Origin: Clostridia bacterium
Lineage (GTDB): Bacteria; Bacillota; Clostridia; Oscillospirales; CAG-272
DNA: 54,779 bases
Reading direction: 5' to 3'
NCBI GenBank assembly: GCA_017532025.1
Contig: JAFXJX010000068.1
Location: 1 to 54,779, forward strand
Positions 7,786-15,769 of this stretch are shown one piece after another. A program made the translations under genes and the position numbers. Each line of letters starts with the position of its first letter. The first letter of the stretch is position 1. The notes beneath the pieces were generated by a model, which was not told where the DNA came from, did not search any database, and was given only the letters and a program-made list of their open reading frames with translations.

Positions 7786-9357
7786 ATGTTTGATAACTTT
7801 TTTGAGTATTTTTTTCAGGATATCGGAAAAATTTTCACCAATCTTTTTAACTTTTTCATTTCGGTATTCGATTTTGCGTTCCGGTTTGAGGTCATCCGCT
7901 CTCACTCCGAGGATTTCTCGGTATGGGAATGGATTCTGACCGTTTTGGTGAATCTGGTGCTGATTGCACTGATCGTGGTTGGGGTTTACATCCTTTTCCG
8001 CCTGTGCAAGCGGATTTTCCGATTCGGTGTTGCGCCCGAAAAGTACGACGAGCTTTTGAAAAAGGTTCGTTCGCTTCAGCGTGACTTGATCCGTGCCAAT
8101 TATGAAAAGGATAAGCTTCTTGCCATGCGTGTGAAAGAGCTTGGCGGAGACGGAAGCGATCTTGAGCATTTGAACGTTGGACTTGATGATGCCGAAGACG
8201 GGGACGAGAACAAAGATGCGTTTGTTCCGAATCAGAACAGAAACACGCTGACGAGTCCTTGTATTGATCCTTCCGACAGCCGTTTCTTCCGCTTGACAAG
8301 CGTTGACAATTTGTACAAAACCGGATATACTCCGCCTGAATATGACAACGAGATCACCTTGGCGGAATTCTGCGATCGTTTTCGCACGTTTTCCGCTTCT
8401 CAGTTGAAGCTGTATTACAATATCGAAATCATCCGATATTTTATCGCATCTATGGGCACTGCCAGAATCGTGATCCTTCAGGGTATTTCCGGTACGGGTA
8501 AAACGAGCTTGCCCTATGCGTTCGGTAAGTTTGTTCAGAAGGACACCACAGTTGTATCGGTTCAGCCGTCCTGGCGTGAGAGAACCGAGCTTTACGGCTA
8601 TTACAACGAATTCACGAAGAAGTACATTGAGACCGACTTCCTTCGTTCGATTTATGAAGGCAACTATTTCCGCGATCCGCATATCGTCATTCTCGACGAA
8701 ATGAACATTGCGCGTGTTGAGTACTATTTCGCAGAGATGCTTTCCATTCTGGAAATGCCGCGCCAAGAGGACTGGAAGATCGATATCGTGTCGGCAATAT
8801 GGGACAACGACCCCTGTTTGATCGAAAACGGCTCGATTTCGATTCCGAATAATATCTGGTTCGTCGGAACGATCAACAACGACGACTCGACCTTTGCGGT
8901 AGCGGACAAGGTATATGACCGTGCGATTCCGATCGACCTTGACAGCCGAGCCGAAGTGTTTGAGTGTGAAGAGACAGAACCGGTTTACGTTTCAACCGAC
9001 CATCTCAATGCGCTCTTTGCTGAGGCAAAGGAAAAATATCCGATATCTCAGGAAATGCTTGAAAAGCTTGAGGTCTTGAACGCTTACGTGATCAAGAACT
9101 TCCGTTTGGCGTTCGGTAACCGTGTTATGAAGCAGATCGGAGAGTTTGTTTCTTGCTATATCGCTTGCGGTGGTACCGAAATCGAAGCGGTTGACTTTAT
9201 TGTAGCCAAGAAGGTGTTCAGAAAGTTTGAGTCGTTGAGCATTGGCTTTATGAAAGACGAGTTAACCAAGCTCAGCGGTTTCCTTGACCGTACCTTCGGT
9301 AAAAACACGATGGTCATCTGCAAGGAATATATTGAAATGTTGAAGAAAACCAACTAA
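7786..9357 (+). CDS. Membrane-anchored McrB-like AAA+ ATPase
   Basis: 523 residues from ATG 7786. The N-terminus has a Phe-rich amphipathic stretch (about 1-34) and a membrane helix (about 47-73), followed by a coiled-coil and an acidic linker. The AAA+ core shows Walker A G-I-S-G-T-G-K-T (233-240), Walker B I-V-I-L-D-E-M-N-I-A-R-V-E-Y-Y-F-A-E (about 300-316, very McrB/AAA_5-like), sensor 1 W-F-V-G-T-I-N-N-D-D-S-T (358-369) and a candidate arginine finger in Y-D-R-A-I-P-I-D (Arg379). The McrB hallmark M-N-x-x-D-R-[ST] is changed to I-N-N-D-D-S-T, so GTP specificity is doubtful. No DNA-binding or methyl-cytosine-reading domain is visible. It sits between signal peptidase and coiled-coil partner genes, which argues for a role in protein export or assembly rather than restriction. 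Confidence 0.75.
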   Translation: MFDNFFEYFFQDIGKIFTNLFNFFISVFDFAFRFEVIRSHSEDFSVWEWILTVLVNLVLIALIVVGVYILFRLCKRIFRFGVAPEKYDELLKKVRSLQRDLIRANYEKDKLLAMRVKELGGDGSDLEHLNVGLDDAEDGDENKDAFVPNQNRNTLTSPCIDPSDSRFFRLTSVDNLYKTGYTPPEYDNEITLAEFCDRFRTFSASQLKLYYNIEIIRYFIASMGTARIVILQGISGTGKTSLPYAFGKFVQKDTTVVSVQPSWRERTELYGYYNEFTKKYIETDFLRSIYEGNYFRDPHIVILDEMNIARVEYYFAEMLSILEMPRQEDWKIDIVSAIWDNDPCLIENGSISIPNNIWFVGTINNDDSTFAVADKVYDRAIPIDLDSRAEVFECEETEPVYVSTDHLNALFAEAKEKYPISQEMLEKLEVLNAYVIKNFRLAFGNRVMKQIGEFVSCYIACGGTEIEAVDFIVAKKVFRKFESLSIGFMKDELTKLSGFLDRTFGKNTMVICKEYIEMLKKTN

Positions 9358-9389
9358 AACAACAAATGCGTTGGAAAGGAGGAGACGTT

Positions 9390-11165
9390 ATGGCAAGTCG
9401 TTCCACAAAGCCGTCTGAGGTGCCGGCACAACCAACCAATCCGCAGCTTGAAGTGATCGATCCCATTTACCAAAAGTATGTCAAGGGCGTGATTCGGGCA
9501 TTGGGAAGCACTGAGTTCTACGAGTTTTTCATGGGTGCGATTGCAACTGCTGAGAATGAGTTTCAGTTTTCCAACCGAAGAATGGAAAAGTTTGTTGATA
9601 CCGAATGGATCGATGCCATAGAAAACGCTCTTCAGGGCTTTCAAAACGTTTTGTCGTCTCCCCGAAACGTGATCAACGAAGAAGAACTCATCGTCAACGT
9701 TGGCAATGCCAAAAAAACGGGAAGCGACGTGGTTCGCCATCTGGCAACTCATGCATCCCTTGTGGAGTATTACAACGAGCAGGATAGCGAGGTGCGCCCC
9801 GAACGCCTGATGCAGAAATACCGCGAGGATTCCATCGGCATTTATGAAAACCGTTTGGTGTACACCACGCTTGAGCGTGCGTATCAATTTGTTAAGATCC
9901 GTCACGACGCGCTTTTTCAAGCGATGGGAGACGAGTTTGGTGCCAAGCTCAAGCTGAAATCCAATATGTACAGCGCAACCGAGGTCATGCATCTTGATAT
10001 GTTTCTGCATATCACCGATGCCGACAGCGCTTTGGAGATCGATGACAAAAACCGAGACGTTTTTGACCGCGTATCCAGACTGTACCGAATCCTATCCATA
10101 CACATGAATTCCCGTTTTGCGCAGCAAATGGCACGCATTCCGAGAATCAAGGGAAATGTTACCAAAACCAACGTGTTGAAAAAGAATCCCAGCTATGCTG
10201 CTGTTATGAAGCTGTGGGAATTCCTTTCACGTTATGACAATATCGGTTATACGATTAAAATCATAGAGCAGAATCCTGTTATCAGCGAGGAGTTTGAGCG
10301 GGACATCTATCATAATATCCTGTTCAATTATCTTGTTTTGAAAGGGCATCTGGAGAGAGACAAGGACAGAATGCTGCCCACGCCTCTGAAAGAGAAAAAG
10401 CGCAAGCTTAAGCCTAAATTTATCAAGCAGATCATTGAAGAATTGACAGAGGATTACGATCTGCCCGACGTTGAGATCCGCAAAGTGCTGATCGAGGAGC
10501 TGACGAAAGAGCAGCTCATGCTCGAGGAGCAGGAAGAACGTCGCAGACTTGTTGAAGAGCTTGAACAGCGAAAGCTTGAAGAAGAAGAACGACTTCGCCA
10601 GGAGGAAGAAGCGGAGAAAGAGCGAATTCGTCTGGAAAAAGAGGCGAAGGAAGAGCGAATCCGTCAAGAAAAAGAGATCAAAGCGGCTCAGCTTATGGTC
10701 GAACGAATGGAGCGCGAGCAGGAGATTCGTCGCCGAAGCGGATTGTTCCGTCAAGAAACGGAAAAGTTCTTCGAAAATCTTTCGAGTCGCTTGGAAATGC
10801 GAACCGAGCAAGAGGCAAAAGAGACTGTCGAGGAACAGGATTTCGCAGATGCCGTTCTTGTTATGGAAGAGATGGAGCGCTTGAAGGCAGAGGAGATTGA
10901 ACGTCTTCGTCTTCGTAAGCAGGAGGAAAAGGAACGCCTGCAACGCGAAGCTATGCTGGAACAAGAGCGTGTTGAAAGAGAACTTGCCGAAGAACAGGAG
11001 CGCTTGAGAAAAGAAGAAGAAATACGTCAGGCAAGACAATACGAGCAAGACATGGTTACAGTTGCCCCTGTGGTACAAATACTGGACGATTTCGAGCGAA
11101 CGCTTGCCGAACGTTTGCAGCAGCGTTCTGATGCGCAAGAAGCAGCACTTCGCGGGCACAGATAA
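9390..11165 (+). CDS. DUF2357-like N-terminal domain fused to a long Glu/Arg coiled coil
   Basis: 591 residues from ATG 9390 (GAAAGGAGGAG at 9374-9384). The first 340 residues are globular and carry V-R-P-E-R-L-M-Q-K-Y-R-E-D-S-I-G-I-Y-E-N-R near residues 136-155. The Y-E-N-R box after a V-R-P stretch recalls DUF2357, which in McrBC-type systems precedes a PD-(D/E)XK nuclease (DUF524). Here I see no D...E-x-K nuclease motif; instead residues about 345-560 form a highly charged coiled coil rich in E-E-E-R, R-L-E-K-E and Q-E-E-E. Soluble, with no signal or membrane segment. It follows the McrB-like ATPase by 32 bp, the usual gene order of a motor and its regulator or adaptor. Inferred role: cytoplasmic adaptor or lever for the ATPase, perhaps touching the coiled tails of the SipW-like peptidases. 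Confidence 0.6.
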   Translation: MASRSTKPSEVPAQPTNPQLEVIDPIYQKYVKGVIRALGSTEFYEFFMGAIATAENEFQFSNRRMEKFVDTEWIDAIENALQGFQNVLSSPRNVINEEELIVNVGNAKKTGSDVVRHLATHASLVEYYNEQDSEVRPERLMQKYREDSIGIYENRLVYTTLERAYQFVKIRHDALFQAMGDEFGAKLKLKSNMYSATEVMHLDMFLHITDADSALEIDDKNRDVFDRVSRLYRILSIHMNSRFAQQMARIPRIKGNVTKTNVLKKNPSYAAVMKLWEFLSRYDNIGYTIKIIEQNPVISEEFERDIYHNILFNYLVLKGHLERDKDRMLPTPLKEKKRKLKPKFIKQIIEELTEDYDLPDVEIRKVLIEELTKEQLMLEEQEERRRLVEELEQRKLEEEERLRQEEEAEKERIRLEKEAKEERIRQEKEIKAAQLMVERMEREQEIRRRSGLFRQETEKFFENLSSRLEMRTEQEAKETVEEQDFADAVLVMEEMERLKAEEIERLRLRKQEEKERLQREAMLEQERVERELAEEQERLRKEEEIRQARQYEQDMVTVAPVVQILDDFERTLAERLQQRSDAQEAALRGHR

Positions 11166-11203
11166 GTATCACGCAATAAGAAACTGATCGTTGGGAGCTT
11201 CAA

Positions 11204-12565
11204 ATGACTAAGATCGCACAAAAATTGATTGCCTCATGTCTGGTGTTGGCAATATTGACGGTGATGGTCGTTGCCGTTTCCTTTGCATGGAGAACGATTT
11301 CTTCCGCGCCTGAAACACGCGGAATACAGATTTCTCTTGGCGGAGGAAATACCATTTTGATGGCTCCGGACCAAACGAAAATTGAAAACGGCAAGATCTA
11401 TCACTATCCGGGCAAATTTAATCAAAGATTGAATTTCAATCAGTATGCGCAGTATGACTACTTAAACGCAGTAACCGGTCTCACGCCTGTTTCAACTGCG
11501 GACGGGTTGCATTGGTATCTTCCCACATACTACGATGCCAATGACGAAGCTGTGATTAACGGGTCTGCTGTTGCGGGGCAGTTAAAGCCTGTCTCGGAAT
11601 TCTTTTTGGATTCTGACCTTGCTTACGCCAATCTGACCGACGCCGAGGCAGCGAAGCGAGGAAATTACGTTTGTCTTGATTTTTGGGTGGTTTCGCCCGG
11701 AGCGGATTATGATCTGCGTATTTCGCGCGGGGATGATGGTGACGGTAGCTTTGTGATTGAGTTGATGGAGCCTGTTCAAGATGGGAATGTGAGCGACACC
11801 TATACTCTCACAGACACGTCGGGAGTGGTTGCTTCCTCTGTTCGTGTTGGCTTTTTGGTGGATCACAATACCGTTATGGACGATACGATGCTTCACTACG
11901 CGGAAAGCGGAAACTGTCCGCCGGAATACACCTCACTGCGCGGCTCGTATCAGGAAGTGGGAGAGCATATCAAGTACTCATCCGCTTACAATTTTACCAT
12001 ATATGAACCCAACGGAGATCTTCATCCGAACGGTATCAACGGAACTTATACCGAAACAAGACCGATCGCGTGGGACGGCGGAGATGCCGTGCTTGCGGAT
12101 ATCAGAGACTGTTTGACAGTTCAAACAACAAATAAGTGGAGTGTCGGAGAAACTGCCGATTATTATTTACAAGAGGTGTTTCGCGCGGCAACGGTAGGGA
12201 AAAGCTATTCTTCTGCGACAGAGGCGAAAAACGATTTTTATCGCAAGTATTTACAAGGCTTGGTGCATCCTTACATAGACCAAGGTCAATTTATCGCCAA
12301 TACCGCTACCCTTTATGATGCTATGGAACAGGGGACTGTTTCAAAAGAGGCAATGGAAACGCTTGAGCACTCGGGTGCCACGATCGACACTTGTGTTGCA
12401 AATTTAGAGAAAAATGTTCCGCAACGTATCCGTATGTTTGTATGGATAGAGGGACAGGATGTCGATTGTGCAGGCATCACAACCGAAACATCCTTTGCCC
12501 TTGGCATTGAGCTTGCGGGAAGCCAAATAAGAACAAATGGAAAAACAAGACAAGAAGATTCGTAA
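11204..12565 (+). CDS. SipW-substrate type protein with W-I-E-G-Q-D-V-D-C motif
   Basis: 453 residues from ATG 11204 (GGGAG upstream). A short N-terminus, one hydrophobic segment (about 7-28) ending V-A-V-S-F-A-W-R-T-I-S-S-A-P-E-T-R-G-I-Q, then a beta-rich exterior. Shared blocks: I-Y-E-P-N-G-D-L-H-P-N-G (as in the 5887 protein) and, near the end, R-M-F-V-W-I-E-G-Q-D-V-D-C. The last 29 bp overlap the next gene, so translation is coupled to the second SipW-like peptidase, mirroring the 5887-6982 pair. This gives two substrate-plus-peptidase units in one block. Confidence 0.75.
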   Translation: MTKIAQKLIASCLVLAILTVMVVAVSFAWRTISSAPETRGIQISLGGGNTILMAPDQTKIENGKIYHYPGKFNQRLNFNQYAQYDYLNAVTGLTPVSTADGLHWYLPTYYDANDEAVINGSAVAGQLKPVSEFFLDSDLAYANLTDAEAAKRGNYVCLDFWVVSPGADYDLRISRGDDGDGSFVIELMEPVQDGNVSDTYTLTDTSGVVASSVRVGFLVDHNTVMDDTMLHYAESGNCPPEYTSLRGSYQEVGEHIKYSSAYNFTIYEPNGDLHPNGINGTYTETRPIAWDGGDAVLADIRDCLTVQTTNKWSVGETADYYLQEVFRAATVGKSYSSATEAKNDFYRKYLQGLVHPYIDQGQFIANTATLYDAMEQGTVSKEAMETLEHSGATIDTCVANLEKNVPQRIRMFVWIEGQDVDCAGITTETSFALGIELAGSQIRTNGKTRQEDS

Positions 12566-13292
12566 CAAATTGATATCAGGCAGTGTAACTGTCTTTTTGA
12601 TCCTTGCTGTATGCTTGTGTCTTTTCGCCTTTGTTCAGGTTATCAATAAAGGATATGTGTCCTTTTTTGGGAACAGCTTTTTCAAAGTAACCACGGGCAG
12701 TATGGAACCTACAATTCCTGTGGGTGCGTTGATTTTAACAAAGGATATAGAGATCAACGATATAGAAATAAATGATGTGATAAGCTTTTTCTCAAAGGAA
12801 GCTTATATGAACGGTCGTATTATCACCCACCGAGTGGTTGCGAAAGAAACAAGCGGAACCGGTCAGGTGCTTTTGACCACGAGAGGAGATGCCAACTCCT
12901 CAACAGACATCCACCGTGTTGATTCGGATAATCTGATCGGCAAGGTGGTATGGGTTTCAAGTGACGGCAATTTTTTTGCTAACATTTTAGGATTCCTTTC
13001 GAGTCGGACGGGATTTTTTGCGTGTATTGCCATACCGGCGATTATGATTTCTGTTTTTATTTTCAAGAGAATCATGCAAAGCATGATGGTTGATATTAAA
13101 AGGCTGAAAAGCACGTTAGACAATCCTGAACAAGACAATCAACCGAGTGAGGATTCTGTTTTACCAAAACCAACAAACCAAGTACACGGGATGAGCGATG
13201 AAGAATACGAAGAGATGTATTCCCGTATACGTGCTGAACTAATTGAGGAGCTGAACTCAGGTAATGACCGAGAACAATCGAAAAATCAATAA
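12537..13292 (+). CDS. sipW: Second SipW-like signal peptidase I
   Basis: 251 residues from ATG 12537, overlapping the preceding gene by 29 bp. One N-terminal helix (about 12-35), then catalytic Ser55 in T-G-S-M-E-P-T-I-P-V-G, His98 in I-I-T-H-R-V-V and T-R-G-D-A-N-S-S-T-D, a second helix (F-F-A-C-I-A-I-P-A-I-M-I-S-V-F-I-F) and a cytoplasmic tail with M-S-D-E-E-Y-E-E-M-Y-S-R-I-R-A-E-L-I-E-E-L. The tail pattern I-R-A-x-L recurs in the first peptidase. The two are clearly diverged paralogues, which suggests separate substrate sets, for example subunits around 5887 against those at 11204-20238. Confidence 0.88.
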   Translation: MEKQDKKIRNKLISGSVTVFLILAVCLCLFAFVQVINKGYVSFFGNSFFKVTTGSMEPTIPVGALILTKDIEINDIEINDVISFFSKEAYMNGRIITHRVVAKETSGTGQVLLTTRGDANSSTDIHRVDSDNLIGKVVWVSSDGNFFANILGFLSSRTGFFACIAIPAIMISVFIFKRIMQSMMVDIKRLKSTLDNPEQDNQPSEDSVLPKPTNQVHGMSDEEYEEMYSRIRAELIEELNSGNDREQSKNQ

Positions 13293-15168
13293 CTCTCGGC
13301 AAGACCGTTGCGGGACGCTGAGAAGTTTGCGAAAAAAAATAATTTTAAGAGCTGTTTTCAGTGTTGTAACGCTTTTGTTGACTGCAGTATTGCTTTTTTC
13401 ATTGACCGCGGCATGGTATACCAACGTTGCTGATACGGAAGGTTTGACTTTTGTTGCCAAGCAATGGGATTTTGAAGGCAGCATCTTGATTGAAAGTGGG
13501 GCTGTTTCCATTGCGCCGGGTGACAGCGGCATGATCTGTATGCAGATTTCCAACAACGGAACCGAAACCGCCGCCGCAAGTGTAACGGTGTCAAAATCCG
13601 ACCTCAGTGAGCTGATGCAAAAGAGACTGTATTTTTACGTGGATACTCCTTTTTATCGGAACGCGGAACGAATGGAACGTGTGTATGTCAGCGACAGCTC
13701 AAGCTATACCTATACTGTGTTTCCCAACAGCGGGATCAATATAACCGAAACGACGCAAAACGCACCGCCTTTGAAATGGGTATGGGTGTATGATGTTTTG
13801 GGGTACTACGTCCGTGGAACTGTGCCCGATTCGGGTGATGCTCAGATAGAATATCTCAGACCGATTGAATATGATTATGATCCGTTTGTTACGACGTTTT
13901 ATGAGGATGGCACGCTCAAAACGGTTGACGGAATCAAGACTGTCAATGAATTTTTGCGCGAGGTGTCGGCAACAGACGGATATGACGGTGTGATAGACCC
14001 ATCGAAAAAAACGGCAAACGGATACTATCCGGTTTATGTCAATTCCGAGGGCTACGGCGTATGGGCATATCTTTGCAAGGAAGATGAGATCGAGCAGAAT
14101 ATGTCGGCTGATACAAACATCGGTACTTCGCAAGACCAAGAAACTTATCCTGTTAAGATTTTCGTAACCGGCTCTAACAGCAGGGAAACGGCAATTGAGG
14201 TGGGCAGTAAGGAGATGCTTGTTTCGGCTCTCAGCACGACAAGCTATGCGAGTGTCAAGCTGACACAGGATATTGCATTGGATGAATCGCTTATGATTCA
14301 AAGCGGCCATCGGGCTGACATAGACCTGAATGGACATACGATTACATCGGAAGCTGATCAGATCGTGGTGGCGGAGGTTGGTTCCAAAATCACCTTGAAC
14401 AACGGAACCGTTCAAGGAAACGGCAGTGGCTACGGTGTGTCATCAAACGGCGCTGAGGTCGTGCTGAACCACATTGTGATGAGTGGCGTTGAAGAAGGCA
14501 TCAAGGTCATTGACCATCAGAACACAATGAATGCCGATTCTCGCATCCATATCGTGGATTCCAAGATTGTGGGTAGCGAAGATGCTCTTTGGATATACGG
14601 AAACAACGGCGATACCGATACCAAAACCACGGTAATTGTAGAACGAAGCACGCTTGACGGCAAGAATTACATGGGTATCATTTGTAACGGCACCTATAAG
14701 GAAACTGATATTCAACTCACAGACAGTACCGTAAAGGGATATTACACCGCTATCTATCATCCGCAACGTGACAGTGTGCTGCAGATAACCAACAGTACGC
14801 TGGAAGGCATGACCGGTATCGTTGTGAAGGGCGGCGTTGTGAATATAGAGAATTCCACCGTCAGAGGTACTGGTACGGAGTCTGAGATTACTGAGCCTAC
14901 CTATGGTGTAAGCGGATTTAGTGATACAGGTGACGGCATTTATCTCGAAGCCAATTATGAATGGGATGCTGAGATCCACGTCTCGGGAAGCAAAACACTC
15001 GTTACCTCGGCAGCTGCCGAAGCTGTGAGAAAATTCGAAGCAGACGCCGTTGGAAAGACGATTGTGCTCAACGGTGGCAAGTACAACACCGATGTCGGCG
15101 CATATCTCGCACCCGGTGCGACGCAGACTGTGACAGACGACGGCTATTACACAGTAAACCCGTCGTAA
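13264..15168 (+). CDS. Surface protein with SipW-type leader and right-handed beta-helix
   Basis: 634 residues from ATG 13264, again a 29-bp overlap with the upstream gene. Basic N-terminus (R-S-L-R-K-K), a hydrophobic segment (about 27-50) ending F-S-L-T-A-A-W-Y-T, and a TasA-like beta domain with I-A-P-G-D-S-G and N-N-G-T-E-T-A-A-A-S (about 75-110). Residues about 330-620 consist of short beta-coils with N-G-H-T-I, L-N-N-G-T-V-Q, S-T-L-D-G and N-S-T-V-R-G, the pattern of a parallel beta-helix (pectate-lyase-like fold), used for polysaccharide binding or cleavage or for adhesin stalks. No catalytic triad is obvious. Predicted to be exported and placed on the surface by the same peptidase system. 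Confidence 0.75.
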   Translation: MTENNRKINNSRQDRCGTLRSLRKKIILRAVFSVVTLLLTAVLLFSLTAAWYTNVADTEGLTFVAKQWDFEGSILIESGAVSIAPGDSGMICMQISNNGTETAAASVTVSKSDLSELMQKRLYFYVDTPFYRNAERMERVYVSDSSSYTYTVFPNSGINITETTQNAPPLKWVWVYDVLGYYVRGTVPDSGDAQIEYLRPIEYDYDPFVTTFYEDGTLKTVDGIKTVNEFLREVSATDGYDGVIDPSKKTANGYYPVYVNSEGYGVWAYLCKEDEIEQNMSADTNIGTSQDQETYPVKIFVTGSNSRETAIEVGSKEMLVSALSTTSYASVKLTQDIALDESLMIQSGHRADIDLNGHTITSEADQIVVAEVGSKITLNNGTVQGNGSGYGVSSNGAEVVLNHIVMSGVEEGIKVIDHQNTMNADSRIHIVDSKIVGSEDALWIYGNNGDTDTKTTVIVERSTLDGKNYMGIICNGTYKETDIQLTDSTVKGYYTAIYHPQRDSVLQITNSTLEGMTGIVVKGGVVNIENSTVRGTGTESEITEPTYGVSGFSDTGDGIYLEANYEWDAEIHVSGSKTLVTSAAAEAVRKFEADAVGKTIVLNGGKYNTDVGAYLAPGATQTVTDDGYYTVNPS

Positions 15169-15205
15169 CGACAGATAAAAAATTTAACGATAAGGAGGAT
15201 TACAA

Positions 15206-15769
15206 ATGAAAACCAAAGCTAAGAGCATACCGATATGGTTGATTGCTACCGTTGTGATCCTCCTGATTCTCATTGTTTTCATTAACGTTGCGCATTCCGC
15301 TTTGGGACGCTATACGTCGTCCTTTTGGGAAGAAGTAAAGTTTGAGCCCAATTCCAAAGGTGCGTATCACGTCACTCCGGGAGAATGGACCACAGCGGAG
15401 CAGGAAACATCAATGTTGGTGCGTGTCACCAAGGCAGAAACCGAACGGCAAAGTGTATCGGTTGGCATTCGTGTGTATATTCCCGATGCAAGCGCTACGC
15501 TGCCCGAACTTGTGATGGAATGTGACGGAGTCGAGTACCCGGCTTCTGCGGTAAATATTCCGGAGGATACTGCGGCGTATAAAACATACGGTGCCGGCAA
15601 GATTTGTCGCTTTTATGCCGAACAGGGAAATGAACTTTGTTTTGCAGTACCCGACAACGCAGGCGAGTCTTTGGATATGACCTTGATTTTAGCAAGTAGC
15701 ATAGACACGGACGGAGTTCAAATTATTGTTGAACCCATCAATACACAAAAAGGAGGTGGTCGTTTATGA
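15206..15769 (+). CDS. Small exported protein of the fibre-type block
   Basis: 187 residues from ATG 15206 with AAGGAGGA upstream. One N-terminal hydrophobic segment (about 10-30), then H-S-A-L-G-R-Y-T-S-S-F-W and a compact beta-rich domain of about 140 residues. The C-terminus (G-G-G-R-L) overlaps the next start by 4 bp (ATGA), so it is coupled to the 1490-residue protein. The leader is SipW-like in position and length but lacks the S-x-A-W-x-x-x-S-x-x-P-E consensus. Could be a pilin-sized subunit or a chaperone-like partner of the giant protein. No family recognised. Confidence 0.6.
   Translation: MKTKAKSIPIWLIATVVILLILIVFINVAHSALGRYTSSFWEEVKFEPNSKGAYHVTPGEWTTAEQETSMLVRVTKAETERQSVSVGIRVYIPDASATLPELVMECDGVEYPASAVNIPEDTAAYKTYGAGKICRFYAEQGNELCFAVPDNAGESLDMTLILASSIDTDGVQIIVEPINTQKGGGRL

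Noticed and set aside
7786..11165. Ordinary McrBC restriction system
   Set aside because: The ATPase is membrane-anchored, the partner shows no nuclease motif, no DNA-recognition domain is seen, and both sit inside a surface-protein operon. Kept only as an alternative.
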